Below, one piece after another: positions 24,984-37,500 of a stretch of DNA of 64,000 nucleotides; the first letter of the stretch is position 1, and each line of letters opens with the position of its first letter. The translations under genes and the position numbers were made by a program. The stretch is from Crambe crambe (lineage: Eukaryota; Porifera; Demospongiae; Poecilosclerida; Crambeidae). The stretch lies in assembly GCA_963924555.1 (NCBI GenBank), contig OZ004595.1, positions 5,264,599-5,328,598 on the forward strand, in the 5' to 3' direction. The notes under the pieces were generated by a model. It saw nothing but the letters and a program-made list of their open reading frames with translations, did not search any database and was not told where the DNA came from.

Positions 24984-27900
24984 CTAGACATACTGAAACA
25001 GTGAGATTTTTCTGAGTTTCTGGGACAACTGATCATAAGTGGAGGAGGCCCCTTCCTTGGAGGTCCACTTCTTCAACATGGAGAGGGCTTGGACTTGTTG
25101 GGACTGCTCCTCCCCCTCTGTCTTCACCTCGTCAATCTCTTCACTGGTCAGGGAGAGGAGGGAGGCCAGGGATGGCCATTTGGGTCCGACCACTTCAGCA
25201 AACAACTCCACGAAGTCATCATCTGGTGTGGAATCACATCTGTCAGGGTCAAGTAGCTTCTTCTGGAGCTCAATATGAACACCTGCAAAGAGAGCAGTGC
25301 ATAGTACCTATGTAGTCAAATCTTCACATACATTCTATTTAGCTCACAAGTAGTATCCAGCATTTGAGCATGAGGAGGTGGTTATTGTTCTATACTCAAC
25401 TGGAATGTTTGAGGTCCCATTAGCTAAGTGCAGCTGTCAATCTAAATCTAATATTATGTAACTAGGTTATTATTCACTTACTGTGTTCTTTCTCAATCTC
25501 ATTTGCAGTGGCTTTTTTGCCTATCTCCTTCAGTGCTTCTACGAGATGCCACCAGCATGGAGGGTCCAAGGAGGAGCTCATCCATGCCCTCACCACTTCC
25601 CTTGTTCTCCGATCTGCATCACTAGGGTGGTTTAATTCTATGGCCTCAAGAACCCCTTCAGGGATTTTGAGGTGGAGACCAAGGTCAAATAGAGGTCTAA
25701 CTATGTCTTTAAGGTAATGGAGGACTGAACCAAAATCAATAGGAAACAAGTTGTCCCAATGAGTGAGTTTACGCATGCATGTCAGCTTTGAACGCTCCAT
25801 GTACTTTTTCCCTGAAACACTGAGAACCACCTCCCTATCCTTTGGAGATATAAGTGCCATTTCTACATCTTTCATGGGAAACAAATGATCTTTATCAAGG
25901 TTATATGATTGACCAATCACATCTAAAAGATAAAACTCAGGTTTGATGGAGTGGCAGAACTCTGCCTTTGCCTCCATCACACAACAGATTACATCATTAA
26001 AGACACTGATGCAAATCTCTGTTCTATCCTTAACACTCTTAGTGATGACAACAACTCCCTTACTGTCATCTACCAATTCAACCATACACTCCACCCCCTT
26101 CTCACTCAACCAGTGCACCCCAGTCTTCCACATGGTGCAAAACCTCCCAATATGCTCATTACAGCGAATAAGTGCTTGATGTTGTCTATCAGGATGGGAG
26201 AGGGCAAATCTGAAAACCATTCTGAGGAGAAGGACATGAAGGAAACGTGGGGGGAAGTAGTCATTAGGATCAGTGCATGAAGCAAACCAACCAATGCTGT
26301 AACTATTATCGGGAGGAGTTCTCCATGACACATCACTCTTGTCTCCTAAAATGAGAGCTGGAAAGAACAAAAGAGATTGGGCCCCAAGTGAAGAGTGTGA
26401 TATGGAAGAGAAAACTACCACATCTCTTTGTTTAATTTCTTGGCAATACTGAAGTTGGATAAGGACTTCCTTTGTACAATATTCAGGCAAGATCTTTAGT
26501 AGAAGATTTTCTGGAATAACACCGATATCAAGTGATAATACACTTTCAAGTTTACATATATCCTTTAAATTTTGAACTCCATCTGAAGAAAATAAAACTT
26601 TGTGTACTATGTTGGTAAGTTTTGAAATGTTCAATACTATGTGAGGGTTACTCTCGTTAGCTCTCTCTCCTACTAATAATAAAATGCCCACCTCATGGAG
26701 TTCCTGTAAATATGGTATGAGTGTTTCAGTTTTGTTTGGTAACTGTACCCCAGTGTTCTCTATGTGTGACACTATGATCTCTACAGAACAAGCAGTGACA
26801 TTGTTAAAATCCTTTTCTAGCAACCCTAAAAGTATGCTTGCTTCAATTGTTAGTTTGTAGCACTTGGATTTGCTGATCATACTTGTGATTTTTTTCTGGA
26901 GTCTACCTATTTCTTTAGATCCAGGCTTGCGGCAGTCAAATGTAAAATACCCCATATACTGAACAAATATATGTGATTCAGAAATATCTTTGTGGAATTG
27001 TGCAAATCTTTCACTGTACTTTGTTACCACTTCTTTAGTGACTGAATCAGAGTGGCTACCAACTACAATGAGGAAAGGCTTTTCACTGAATTTCTGGTGT
27101 TGTATGAATGAAAACCAATAGTGCAGCAATTTCTCTGTGGTCATCACATCCTTCCTTAAATCAGCTACAACAATGAATATGTTGTCACCTTTTCTTGAGG
27201 AAGCAAGATTCTCAAGGATGGCAGCATGTGAGGAGTAATACTCAGGGTCTCCAGCAAAGTCATAGAACATGACTCTCCCATAGTGTTTACTGACATGGAT
27301 ACTGGGGATTATACCGGCAGTGTGGAGAGGCACTACAGCTTCAGACACTTTCCGTAGAAAATTAAAGAAACCCTCTCTTCTAAGGGACTCTATGAGAGTG
27401 CTCTTCCCTGCACCAGGGTTACCAATGACAAATACCCTAGTCATGTGTTGTGCACCAGAATACTTCTTTTTAGCATGTTTTTGCATGATGCCATAATTGA
27501 CCAGTATTTTATCTTGGTTTTGTTTTATATATTGGTCTAATACTAATCTAGCATCACCAGTTGCTAGGTCAATAGGAGTCTTCCCAGAAGCATTTCTTAT
27601 CAGGATAGGAGCACCATGCTGTAATAGAGTCTTAATACATTCATTATGGCCACGTATTGAAGAGATATGAAGAGGAGTGTTACCATCCTCATCAACAATC
27701 AAGGGAGACATGAATTTACAAAGTGTCTTTGTGAGATTAAAGTGTCCATTATGACATGCTGAGTGTAGCAATGAGTAGCCATTACCACCTCTGACATTAA
27801 TATCACAACCAAATTTATCAATTAGAAACAATGTTATCTTTTCATCCCCACTCAATGCTGCTACATGGAGTGGCATGTTATTCTCATCATCCCTAGCATT

Positions 27901-30345
27901 GATGTCAGCATTGTAGTCACATATAAGAGACTGAACTAAACTAATATTTCCTCCTCTACATGCTTCGTGTAGCAAAGATCTCCCTAAACCACCTCTGACG
28001 TTGATATCACAACTAAATTCATTGATAAGAGAAAATGCAACCTCTTCCTTCCCATTCAATGCTGCTACATGGAGTGGCGTGTTATTACTATCATCCCTAG
28101 CATTGGTATCAGCATGATAGTCATGTATCAGGGATTGAACTAAAATAAGATTACCTCTTTCACACGCTTTATGTAGGATGAATGTACCACTAACATTAAT
28201 ATCACAATCAGATTCATTAATTAGGGACAATGCAACTTCGTTTTCCCCATAAATTACTGCTACATGGAGTGGTGTGTAATTCTCATCATCCAAGATATTG
28301 ATATCAGCATTGTGGTCATTTATTAATGATCGAACTAAACTGACATTACCTCCTCTGCATGCTTGATGGAGCAAAGATCTACCTGAAGAACCCCTGATAT
28401 TAATATCACAACCAAACTCATTTAATAAAGACAATGCAAGTTGTTCATTCCCATTTAATGCTGCCACATGGAGTGGTGTGTTATTATAATCATCCATGAC
28501 ATTAATATCAGCATTGTAGTCTGCTATTAAGGATTGGACCAAATTAAAATCACCTTTTTCACATGCTATGTGTAGCAAGGATTTACCAAAAACACCTTTA
28601 TCATTAATATCGCAACCAAATTCTTTGGTCATACAAATAACAACCTCTTTTACCCCACTCAATACAGCCAAATGGAGTGGTGTGGCATTGTAATCATCCA
28701 AAACATTACTAAGAGCATTGTATTCCTGTATTAGGGATCGAACTAGATAATAATCACCTTTATCACATGCTTGATGTAGCAAAGTTCTACCTGAAGCACC
28801 TCTGACATTAATATCACAACCAAATACATGAATAAGAGAGAATACAATATTTTTTCTTCCATTTAATACAGCCACATGGAGTGGTGTGTCATCGTAATCA
28901 TCCATAGCATTAATATCAGCATTGTAATCACATATTAGGGATTGAACTAAATAAGGATCACCTTTATCACATGCTTGATGTAGCGAGGTTCTACCTGCAG
29001 CACCTCTGACATTAATATCACAACCAAATGCACGAATAAGAGAGAATACTATTTTATCTCTTCCATTTAATGTTGCTACATGGAGTGGTGTGTTATTTTC
29101 ATCATCCCTAGCATTAACATCAGCACTGTAGTCATGTATCAGAGATTTAACTAAACTAATATTACCATTTTCACATACTTTATGCAGTAAGGTTCTACCT
29201 GAAGCACCTCTGACATTAATATCACAATCAAAATCATTGATAAGAGAAAATACAACTCTTTTTCTTCCATTCAGTGTTGCTACATGGAGTGGTGTGTTAT
29301 TTTCATTGTCCCTAGCATTGATGTCAGCATTGTGGTCACATATCAGAGTTTGAACTAGACTAAGATTATCACTTTCGCATGCTTTGTGTAATAAGGATCT
29401 ACCTGAACCACCCCTCACATTGATATCACAACCATGTTCATTTATTAAATACAATGTAACCTCTTCTTTCCCACTTAATGCTGCCACATGTAGTGCTGTA
29501 TCGTTATTATCATCCCTAGCATTAATATCGACATTGTGGTCACATATCAGAGTTTGCACTAGACTAAGATTATCACTTTCGCATGCTTTGTGTAATAAGG
29601 ATCTACCTGAACCACCTCTGACGTTGATATCACAACCATGCTCATCTATTAAATACAGTGTAACCTCTTCTTTCCCATTTAATGCTGCTACATGGAGTGG
29701 TGTGTTATTTTCATTGTCCCTAGCATTGATGTCAGCATTGTGGTCACGTATCAGAGTTTGCACTAGACTAAGATTATCACTTTCGCATGCTTTGTGTAAT
29801 AAGGATCTACCTGAACCACCCCTCATATTGATATCACAACCATGCTCATTTATTAAATACAGTGTAACCTCTTCTTTCCCATTTAATGCTGCCACATGTA
29901 GTGGTGTATCGTTATTATCATCCCTAGCATTAATATCGACATTGTGGTCACATATGAGGGACCGAACTAGACTAACATTACCTCCAATACATGCATAATG
30001 AAGAACTCTTCTGTTATTATTATCTTTTACATCTAGAGGACAAAGGTGATCAGTCACTAGACTGAGTGCAACATCTCTCTGTCCATATAAACATGCAGTC
30101 ATTAGTGGTATGCAACCACTACTATTTTTAAAATACATACAAGCATTGAACTCAGCTATCAGCACCATAACTATATCTAAATGACCTGCAGCACAAGCAT
30201 AATGGAGTGGAGTCTGCCCATTGGAATCAGTACAGTCTACATTATACTCATAACTTTCCAGTAACCTTCTGACTTCAGTCAAATCACCTGACTTGGCAGC
30301 TAGATGAAGGGGGGTGACATCAGTGACTGAGGTGGATGTAGCCAT
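24984..30345 (-). CDS. Gene D: ankyrin–Roc–COR–double death-fold protein (1720 aa), apparent hybrid
   Basis: Two exons: 30345-25482 and 25282-24984. The donor CACA|GTAAGT is a perfect consensus, the acceptor is TTTGCAG and the joint is phase 1. About 27 ankyrin repeats precede the P-loop (GNPGAGKST, about residue 974); the switch DFAGDPEYY, VGSHSD, COR-like region and two death-fold segments follow as in B. The 5' end and flank are MATST class like gene C, while roughly the last 3.3 kb of exon 1 (below about 28.8 kb) and exon 2 are nearly identical to gene E (ends EKEHS; ELFAEVVGPKWPS in exon 2). This makes D look like a recombinant of C-type and E-type genes. The ankyrin region also holds an internal repeat pair with RGGSGRSLLHKACESDNLSL. 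Frame intact throughout. Confidence 0.85.
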
Positions 30346-32187
30346 TACCTGTATGCACAGATGAATAGTATTAATATGCTACTGTAGTGTAACACTGAGC
30401 AAGACAGCAGATAATTTCACAGCAAAAATTTTTTTAATCAAATGGAACACTTCCGGTAAATTTTCGCATCCATCATGCTCACATCATTTAAAAATGAGAT
30501 TTACAGAGGTTTTCAGGTTGGTTGACACAAAATTTGCCAACGGTGTCATAATTAAATTCGTGCTCGCTAAAATTAAGAATATTGCATTTGTATGACAGTA
30601 TATCTTGCTCGCTTGAATTTATCTTGCACATGTGCAAATTCTACTGGTCAACCAACCTGAAAACCTCTGTAGCTACAAAATTTAATTCTATATAGACCTC
30701 ACTCGTGCAGTTATTGTACCAAGTGGCAACAACTTACAAAAGAAAATACATGAGCCAATGATGAGATGTACGTAGCCCTTGGTAGCAGTTGACATGTGAA
30801 GAAGAAGACTGTCTTGTCTGGTATTGTTATGAACTACCACACTTGCTATTAATATCAGTGTGTATCATGTGATTCCCTTTCTACTAACCTATGCTCCATT
30901 GTCAGTACAGAAGCATAATATTAATTGCAAAATGTTATTCCCATTTTGGTGAGGTGAGTATCTGGAGCCTTAAATAGAACAATGCAATACTCAACAGTAG
31001 CTGCACATTAGGAAATTAAGTTGTATGTGTCAGACATCACGATGTTGTAAGGATAAGAAGAATTGGGAAATCACACATATCAGCTAGTGTCATCAAATTA
31101 TGCACTTGCTGCATGGCTTGTCTTGCAAGACAGCTGCTTACTGGCCTGGTTTTTTCCCCCTCTCCCAGCCTCCTGAATTCCAAGGTGGTTTGAAATTACA
31201 CCTCAAACAGCTAATGAACAAACAAACAAACAAACAAAGAAACAAACAAACAAACAAACAAACAAACAAACAAACAGACAGACAGACAGACAAACAAACA
31301 AACAAACAAACAGAAAACAAATAAACTAGTGATCATTAGAGAGTTTGTGGCCATAAAAATAATTAGCAGATTTGCACATACTCATTAATTAACAGCTGTT
31401 AACAGCAAATCTGCACTGAAGTGACTGGGATGCACTAGGTTGTAATGATTCATGATGTTCATGATAAATATCTGTGAAGTTATAGACCCCAAATCAAAAG
31501 AACTGACAAAGTTGTGGTTGTCCCTTATCATCAACTATAGAGACAATTGCCGGAATTATACAATAAAGCTGGATCAATAGCTGGAATTTGCTGAATGGTT
31601 GGAGTATTCCTAAATGTCACTAATATAAAATAGACAGTTTGTATGGTGCTGTAGCCAAGTTGATTGAAACATTAATTAGAATACCTAGTTGGAATAGTCA
31701 GAGCATTAATTAAAAAATTAACTGTAGTCAGTTGGTTGGAGCATTAATTAGAAGAGTAACTGTAGCCGGTAGGTTGGAGCATTAATTAGAATATTAACTG
31801 TAGCTGGTTGATTAAAGCATGTAGCGGTTGATTGATGGTTAACTGTAGCAAGGTTGGTGGGAGCATTATTGCCTTGTTCCCAGACCTTATTTTCAAGCCT
31901 GGGAATGAGGCTAGCTAGGACCATTAATGGAGTGGGACTGACAGTAAACAAACTTTCAGGCTAACCACATTACCAGGAAATGATCACCTTCATGAAAATT
32001 GTTATATTAAAATTGAATAAATCTTGTACTCGCTCAGTTGTGAGTTTTACAGAGCATTACATTCTAGGCACATAAAATTAAAAGAATTAGCTATAGGAGG
32101 TACAGGTGGTCACTATTTACAAGATGATTCACTAGGTACACAAAATGTTAAGTACAGAATTAAAGTATTAGAAATTACAGTTAATTC

Positions 32188-32232
<45 letters not shown>

Positions 32233-34514
32233 TTCCTCTTTGAGCACCTGTAAAACAATAGTGTGTGAGGTGAATTTTATTTATTTCTTTATTATTACCA
32301 TGGTAAAAATGTAGATGGACACTGCTTCACAAGTATCATCAGTTTGGGGGAAAAACTCATTTCTTGGGGGATATAAGGTAGTAGCCATTAACACCTTCAA
32401 TGTAATCAGAAGAAGTATAATGTCATCCTGTCAGAGTCTGTGAATAACAATACATTTCTGATGGATCATGCACACATATTGATATCATCACCCCCTTACC
32501 ATCGAGTATAGTTGGATTCAGTGATGCTAGAGAGAAGAATCCGCTGAAACAATCCATGGTAATTGTAGCTCATGTATTGTGGCTAAATTAACAGTTGCTG
32601 GATAAAACTGTGGCTGGATGCTTGAAGAATAGCAGCTATATCTGGTTGCTTGGAGCTTTATTTGGAAAATTAACTGCAGCTGCTTAATTGGTGGGATGTA
32701 GCAAGTTGCTTGGAGCATTAATCACAAACTGTAGTCAGTTGATTGGAGCAACTTTATAGCTGGTAAGTAGGAGCATAAATTTGAAGTGGGAATATTAGTT
32801 AATACATACATTAGCATAATTATGTAACTGTAGCTGATTGCTAAGAAATTAAAGGTTGTGCTTATAGCCTAGGTATGTAGGAGTTTCTTTGAGGATTTCT
32901 TACAAATATCGGTAGCTATCCTCCTACTAATGTTGGTAGCTTGAGTTTCATTAGAATGTTGATGTGAATTAAAGCTAGCTGGAAATTACAATACACATTA
33001 ATGAATATCACATAATATATCATTTATTTCCTTACCATGCATATCCTCTGATGAAGGAGGTGATTGTTGTATTAACTGTAGCTGAAAAAAAAATTCCTGT
33101 AGCAATCACTGTATAGCTAAGCTGAGTGGTGACTGGATGGATGACGAAATTAACTGCAGCTGGATTATTACACATGGTTGAGCTTAGCTAGAATTTTCCT
33201 TTAGAGTATATCCTCTTATCATAATATTATCGTGTAAACTCCATCATTGTTGATTTGAAGACCTGAGAATTACAATACACAATTATACTTATCACACATT
33301 ATCACAATCCCTTACCAACAGCTTCTGATGAAGTTGAATATGTTTAAAGGAGGCGATAGGACTATTACTCATAGCTGGGATGCTTGTGTAGATCATAGAT
33401 AATCTATGCTTGGATGAATTACAGTGACACAGATCTGATTTTTCACAATAAGTCACAATAAGTCAAAGACCATGTTGGAGGGTATCTTTAGACCTACAGG
33501 ATTAGACATGGGAAAGGGGGAACAAACAGAAGGTGGTTACTGATCACATGAGTCTCAGTGGTCATTTAACTTACCACTAAAATAGCTAACACTACTACCC
33601 ATAGGAATATATCATGATAGATAATGCCTGGACAGTCAGTCACATGACTACACCTACATGATAACAATGCACATAATGAGTCTTGCACAACACATCATGA
33701 CTTACTTTGGTCAGGTCAGGTGTCAAGTAGAAAGATGCTGTAATGATTATTGTACAGGATAAAAGCTGAGGAGATAGCTGGTTAAATGCTGACTGGACTG
33801 TTTAATTGTAAAGTAAGTACAACTGAATAAAGAGATGATACAATTTACAGGCAGAGGAATGGGATGGGGGAAATGCTGAGAGAGCAAGAAAAAGAGTTGA
33901 TAAATTCTTAAGGGAGAATGAAAAGGAAAGAGATAAAAGAGTGTACGGACATGAGAGAAAGAAGCTGATCGATACAGCAAGAGGTGACATCTCTGAATCA
34001 AATGGAGGATTGGTATGTAGAGCAGACAAGGAGAAAGAAAGGAAAAAGAGAGTGGAGAGATAGCTACGAGATCGGAAGAAATAATGTCATACTGATAATG
34101 TAAAAGAGAGAGAGAAATAATTACAAGAAGAAGGCCATAAAGAATAAGTACAAGAAATGGAAAAAAAAAGTATATGGAAGTGGGAATGATGGTAAACACA
34201 CATAAGAGCCAAATGAGAGAGAGAGTTGGCAGAAATGATGTCTTACTGATAGGAGCGTATAGGACAATAAAAGAGAGAGTGAAGAGCAAATAGGTAGAGG
34301 ATTGGTATGTGTAGGGAGTTGGAAGATAACAAGGAAGTGGGAATGATGGTAAACACAAATTTGAGGTTGATAATCTACCACAATACATAAACAAACTCTA
34401 AAGGAAGTAAACATAGAAAGAAGTGGATGCAATAGGAAGTAAAAATATATCACAAATGAAGTTTACAAGACAATAATAATATACTGCAAATATCAGACAT
34501 CACCTCCTTATTAG
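30346..34514. other. Spacer between genes E and D (copy 2 of duplicated spacer)
   Basis: Second copy of the 20,995-24,983 spacer. It has a shorter (AAAC)n run (31,217-31,322), a slightly longer (CTTT)n run (32,187-32,232), the MITE at 30,504-30,669, and about 40 extra bp near 33,210-33,270 that read as part of a splice-like cassette (on the minus strand TTCTCAG|GTCTTCAAATC). No gene recognised. Some long minus-strand ORFs (for example 33,747-34,394) come from AG/CT-rich spacer sequence. Confidence 0.65.
30504..30669. mobile_element. 166-bp MITE with perfect 23-bp inverted repeats and TA duplication
   Basis: The left arm (30,504-30,526, starting CAGAGGTTTTCAGGTTGG) and right arm (30,647-30,669) are perfect inverted complements over 23 bp. 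TA flanks both ends. The duplicated spacer upstream of gene C (near 21,154) has the empty site with a single TA, and the offset between the two spacers changes from 9,351 to 9,519 bp across this point. The difference of 168 bp is exactly element plus duplication. TA duplication fits Tc1/mariner-type mobilisation (family knowledge). No ORF. Confidence 0.93.
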
Positions 34515-37500
34515 CTAGACATACTGAAACAGTGAGATTTTTCTGAGTTTCTGGGACAACTGATCATAAGTGGAGGAGGCCCCTTCCTTGGAGGTCCACT
34601 TCTTCAACATGGAGAGGGCTTGGACTTGTTGGGACTGCTCCTCCCCCTCTGTCTTCACCTCGTCAATCTCTTCACTGGTCAGGGAGAGGAGGGAGGCCAG
34701 GGATGGCCATTTGGGTCCAACCACTTCAGCAAACAACTCCACGAAGTCATCATCTGGTGTGGAATCACATCTGTCAGGGTCAAGTAGCTTCTTCTGGAGC
34801 TCAATATGAACACCTGCAAAGAGAGCAGTGCATAGTACCTATGTAGTCAAATCTTCACATACATTCTATTTAGCTCACAAGTAGTATCCAGCATTTGAGC
34901 ATGAGGAGGTGGTTATTGTTCTATACTCAACTGGAATGTTTGAGGTCCCATTAGCTAAGTGCAGCTGTCAATCTAAATCTAATATTATGTAACTAGGTTA
35001 TTATTCACTTACTGTGTTCTTTCTCAATCTCATTTGCAGTGGCTTTTTTGCCTATCTCCTTCAGTGCTTCTACGAGATGCCACCAGCATGGAGGGTCCAA
35101 GGAGGAGCTCATCCATGCCCTCACCACTTCCCTTGTTCTCCGATCTGCATCACTAGGGTGGTTTAATTCTATGGCCTCAAGAACCCCTTCAGGGATTTTG
35201 AGGTGGAGACCAAGGTCAAATAGAGGTCTAACTATGTCTTTAAGGTAATGGAGGACTGAACCAAAATCAATAGGAAACAAGTAGTCCCAATGAGTGAGTT
35301 TACGCATGCATGTCAGCTTTGAACGCTCCATGTACTTTTTCCCTGAAACACTGAGAACCACCTCCCTATCCTTTGGAGATATAAGTGCCATTTCTACATC
35401 TTTCATAGGAAACAAATGATCTTCATGAAGGTTATATGATTGACCAATCTCATCTAAAAGATAAAACTCAGGTTTGATGGAGTGGCAGAACTCTGCCTTT
35501 GCCTCCATCACACAACAGATTACATCATTAAAGACACTGATGCAAATCTCTGTTCTATCCTTAACACTCTTAGTGATGACAACAACTCCCTTACTGTCAT
35601 CTACCAATTCAACCATACACTCCACCCCCTTCTCACTCAACCAGTGCACCCCAGTCTTCCACATGGTGCAAAACCTCCCAATATGTTCATTACAGCGAAT
35701 AAGTGCTTGATGTTGTCTATCAGGATGGGAGAGGGCAAATCTGAAAACCATTCTGAGGAGAAGGACATGAAGGAAACGTGGGGGGAAGTAGTCATTAGGA
35801 TCAGTGCATGAAGCAAACCAACCAATGCTGTATCTATTATCGGGAGGAGTTCTCCATGCCACATCACTCTTGTCTCCTAAAATGAGAGCTGGAAAGAACA
35901 AAAGAGATTGGGCCCCAAGTGAAGAGTGTGATATGGAAGAGAAAACTACCACATCTCTTTGTTTAATTTCTTGGCAATACTGAAGTTGGATAAGGACTTC
36001 CTTTGTACAATATTCAGGCAAGATCTTTAGTAGAAGATTTTCTGGAATAACACCGATATCAAGTGATAATACACTTTCAAGTTTACACATATCCTTTAAA
36101 TTTTGAACTCCATCTGAAGAAAATAAAGCTTTGTGTACTATGTTGGTAAGTTTTGAAATGTTCAATACTATGTGAGGGTTACTCTCGTTAGCTCTCTCTC
36201 CCACTAATAATAAAATACCCACCTCATGGAGTTCCTGTAAATATGGTATGAGTGTTTCAGTTTTGTTTGGTAACTGTACCCCAGTGTCCTCTATGTGGGA
36301 CACTATGGTCTCTACAGAACAAGCAATGACATTGTTAAAATCCTTTTCTAGCAACCCTAAAAGTATGCTTGCTTCAATTGTTAGTTTGTAACGCTTGGAT
36401 TTGCTGATCATGCTTGTGATTTTTTTCTGGAGTCTACCTATTTCTTTAGATCCAGGCTTGCGGCAGTCAAATGTAAAATACCCCATATACTGAACAAATA
36501 TATGTGATTCAGAAATATCTTTGTGGAATTGTGTAAATCTTTCACTGTACTTTGTTACCACTTCTTTAGTGACTGAATCAGAGTGGCTACCAACTACAAT
36601 GAGGAAAGGCTTTTCACTGAATTTCTGGTGTTGTATGAATGAAAACCAATAGTGCAGCAATTTCTCTGTGGTCATCACATCCTTCCTTAAATCAGCTACA
36701 ACAATGAATATGTTGTCACCTTTTCTTGAGGAAGCAAGATTCTCAAGAATGGCAGCATGTGAGGAGTAATACTCAGGGTCTCCAGCAAAGTCATAGAACA
36801 TGACTCTCCCATAGTGTTTACTGACATGGATACTGGGGATTATACCGGCAGTGTGGAGAGGCACTACAGCTTCAGACACTTTCCGTAGAAAATCAAAGAA
36901 ACCCTCTCTTCTAAGGAACTCTATGAGAGTGCTCTTCCCTGCACCAGGGTTACCAATGACAAATACCCTAGTCATGTGTTGTGCACCAGAATACTTCTTT
37001 TTAGCATGTTTTTGCATGATGCCATAATTGACCAGTATTTTATCTTGGTTTTGTTTTATATATTGGTCTAATACTAATCTAGCATCACCAGTTGCTAGGT
37101 CAATAGGAGTCTTCCCAGAAGCATTTCTTATCAGGATAGGAGCACCATGCTGTAACAGAGTCTTAATACATTCATTATGGCCACGTACTGAAGAGATATG
37201 AAGAGGAGTGTTACCATCCTCATCAACAATCAAGGGAGACATGAATTTACAAAGTGTCTTTGTGAGATTAAAGTGTCCATTATGACATGCTGAGTGTAGC
37301 AATGAGTAGCCATTACCACCTCTGACATTAATATCACAACCAAACTTATCAATTAGAAACAATGTTATCTTTTCATCCCCACTCAATGCTGCTACATGGA
37401 GTGGCATGTTATTCTCATCATCCCTAGCATTGATGTCAGCATTGTAGTCACATATAAGAGACTGAACTAAACTAATATTTCCTCCTCTACATGCTTCGTG

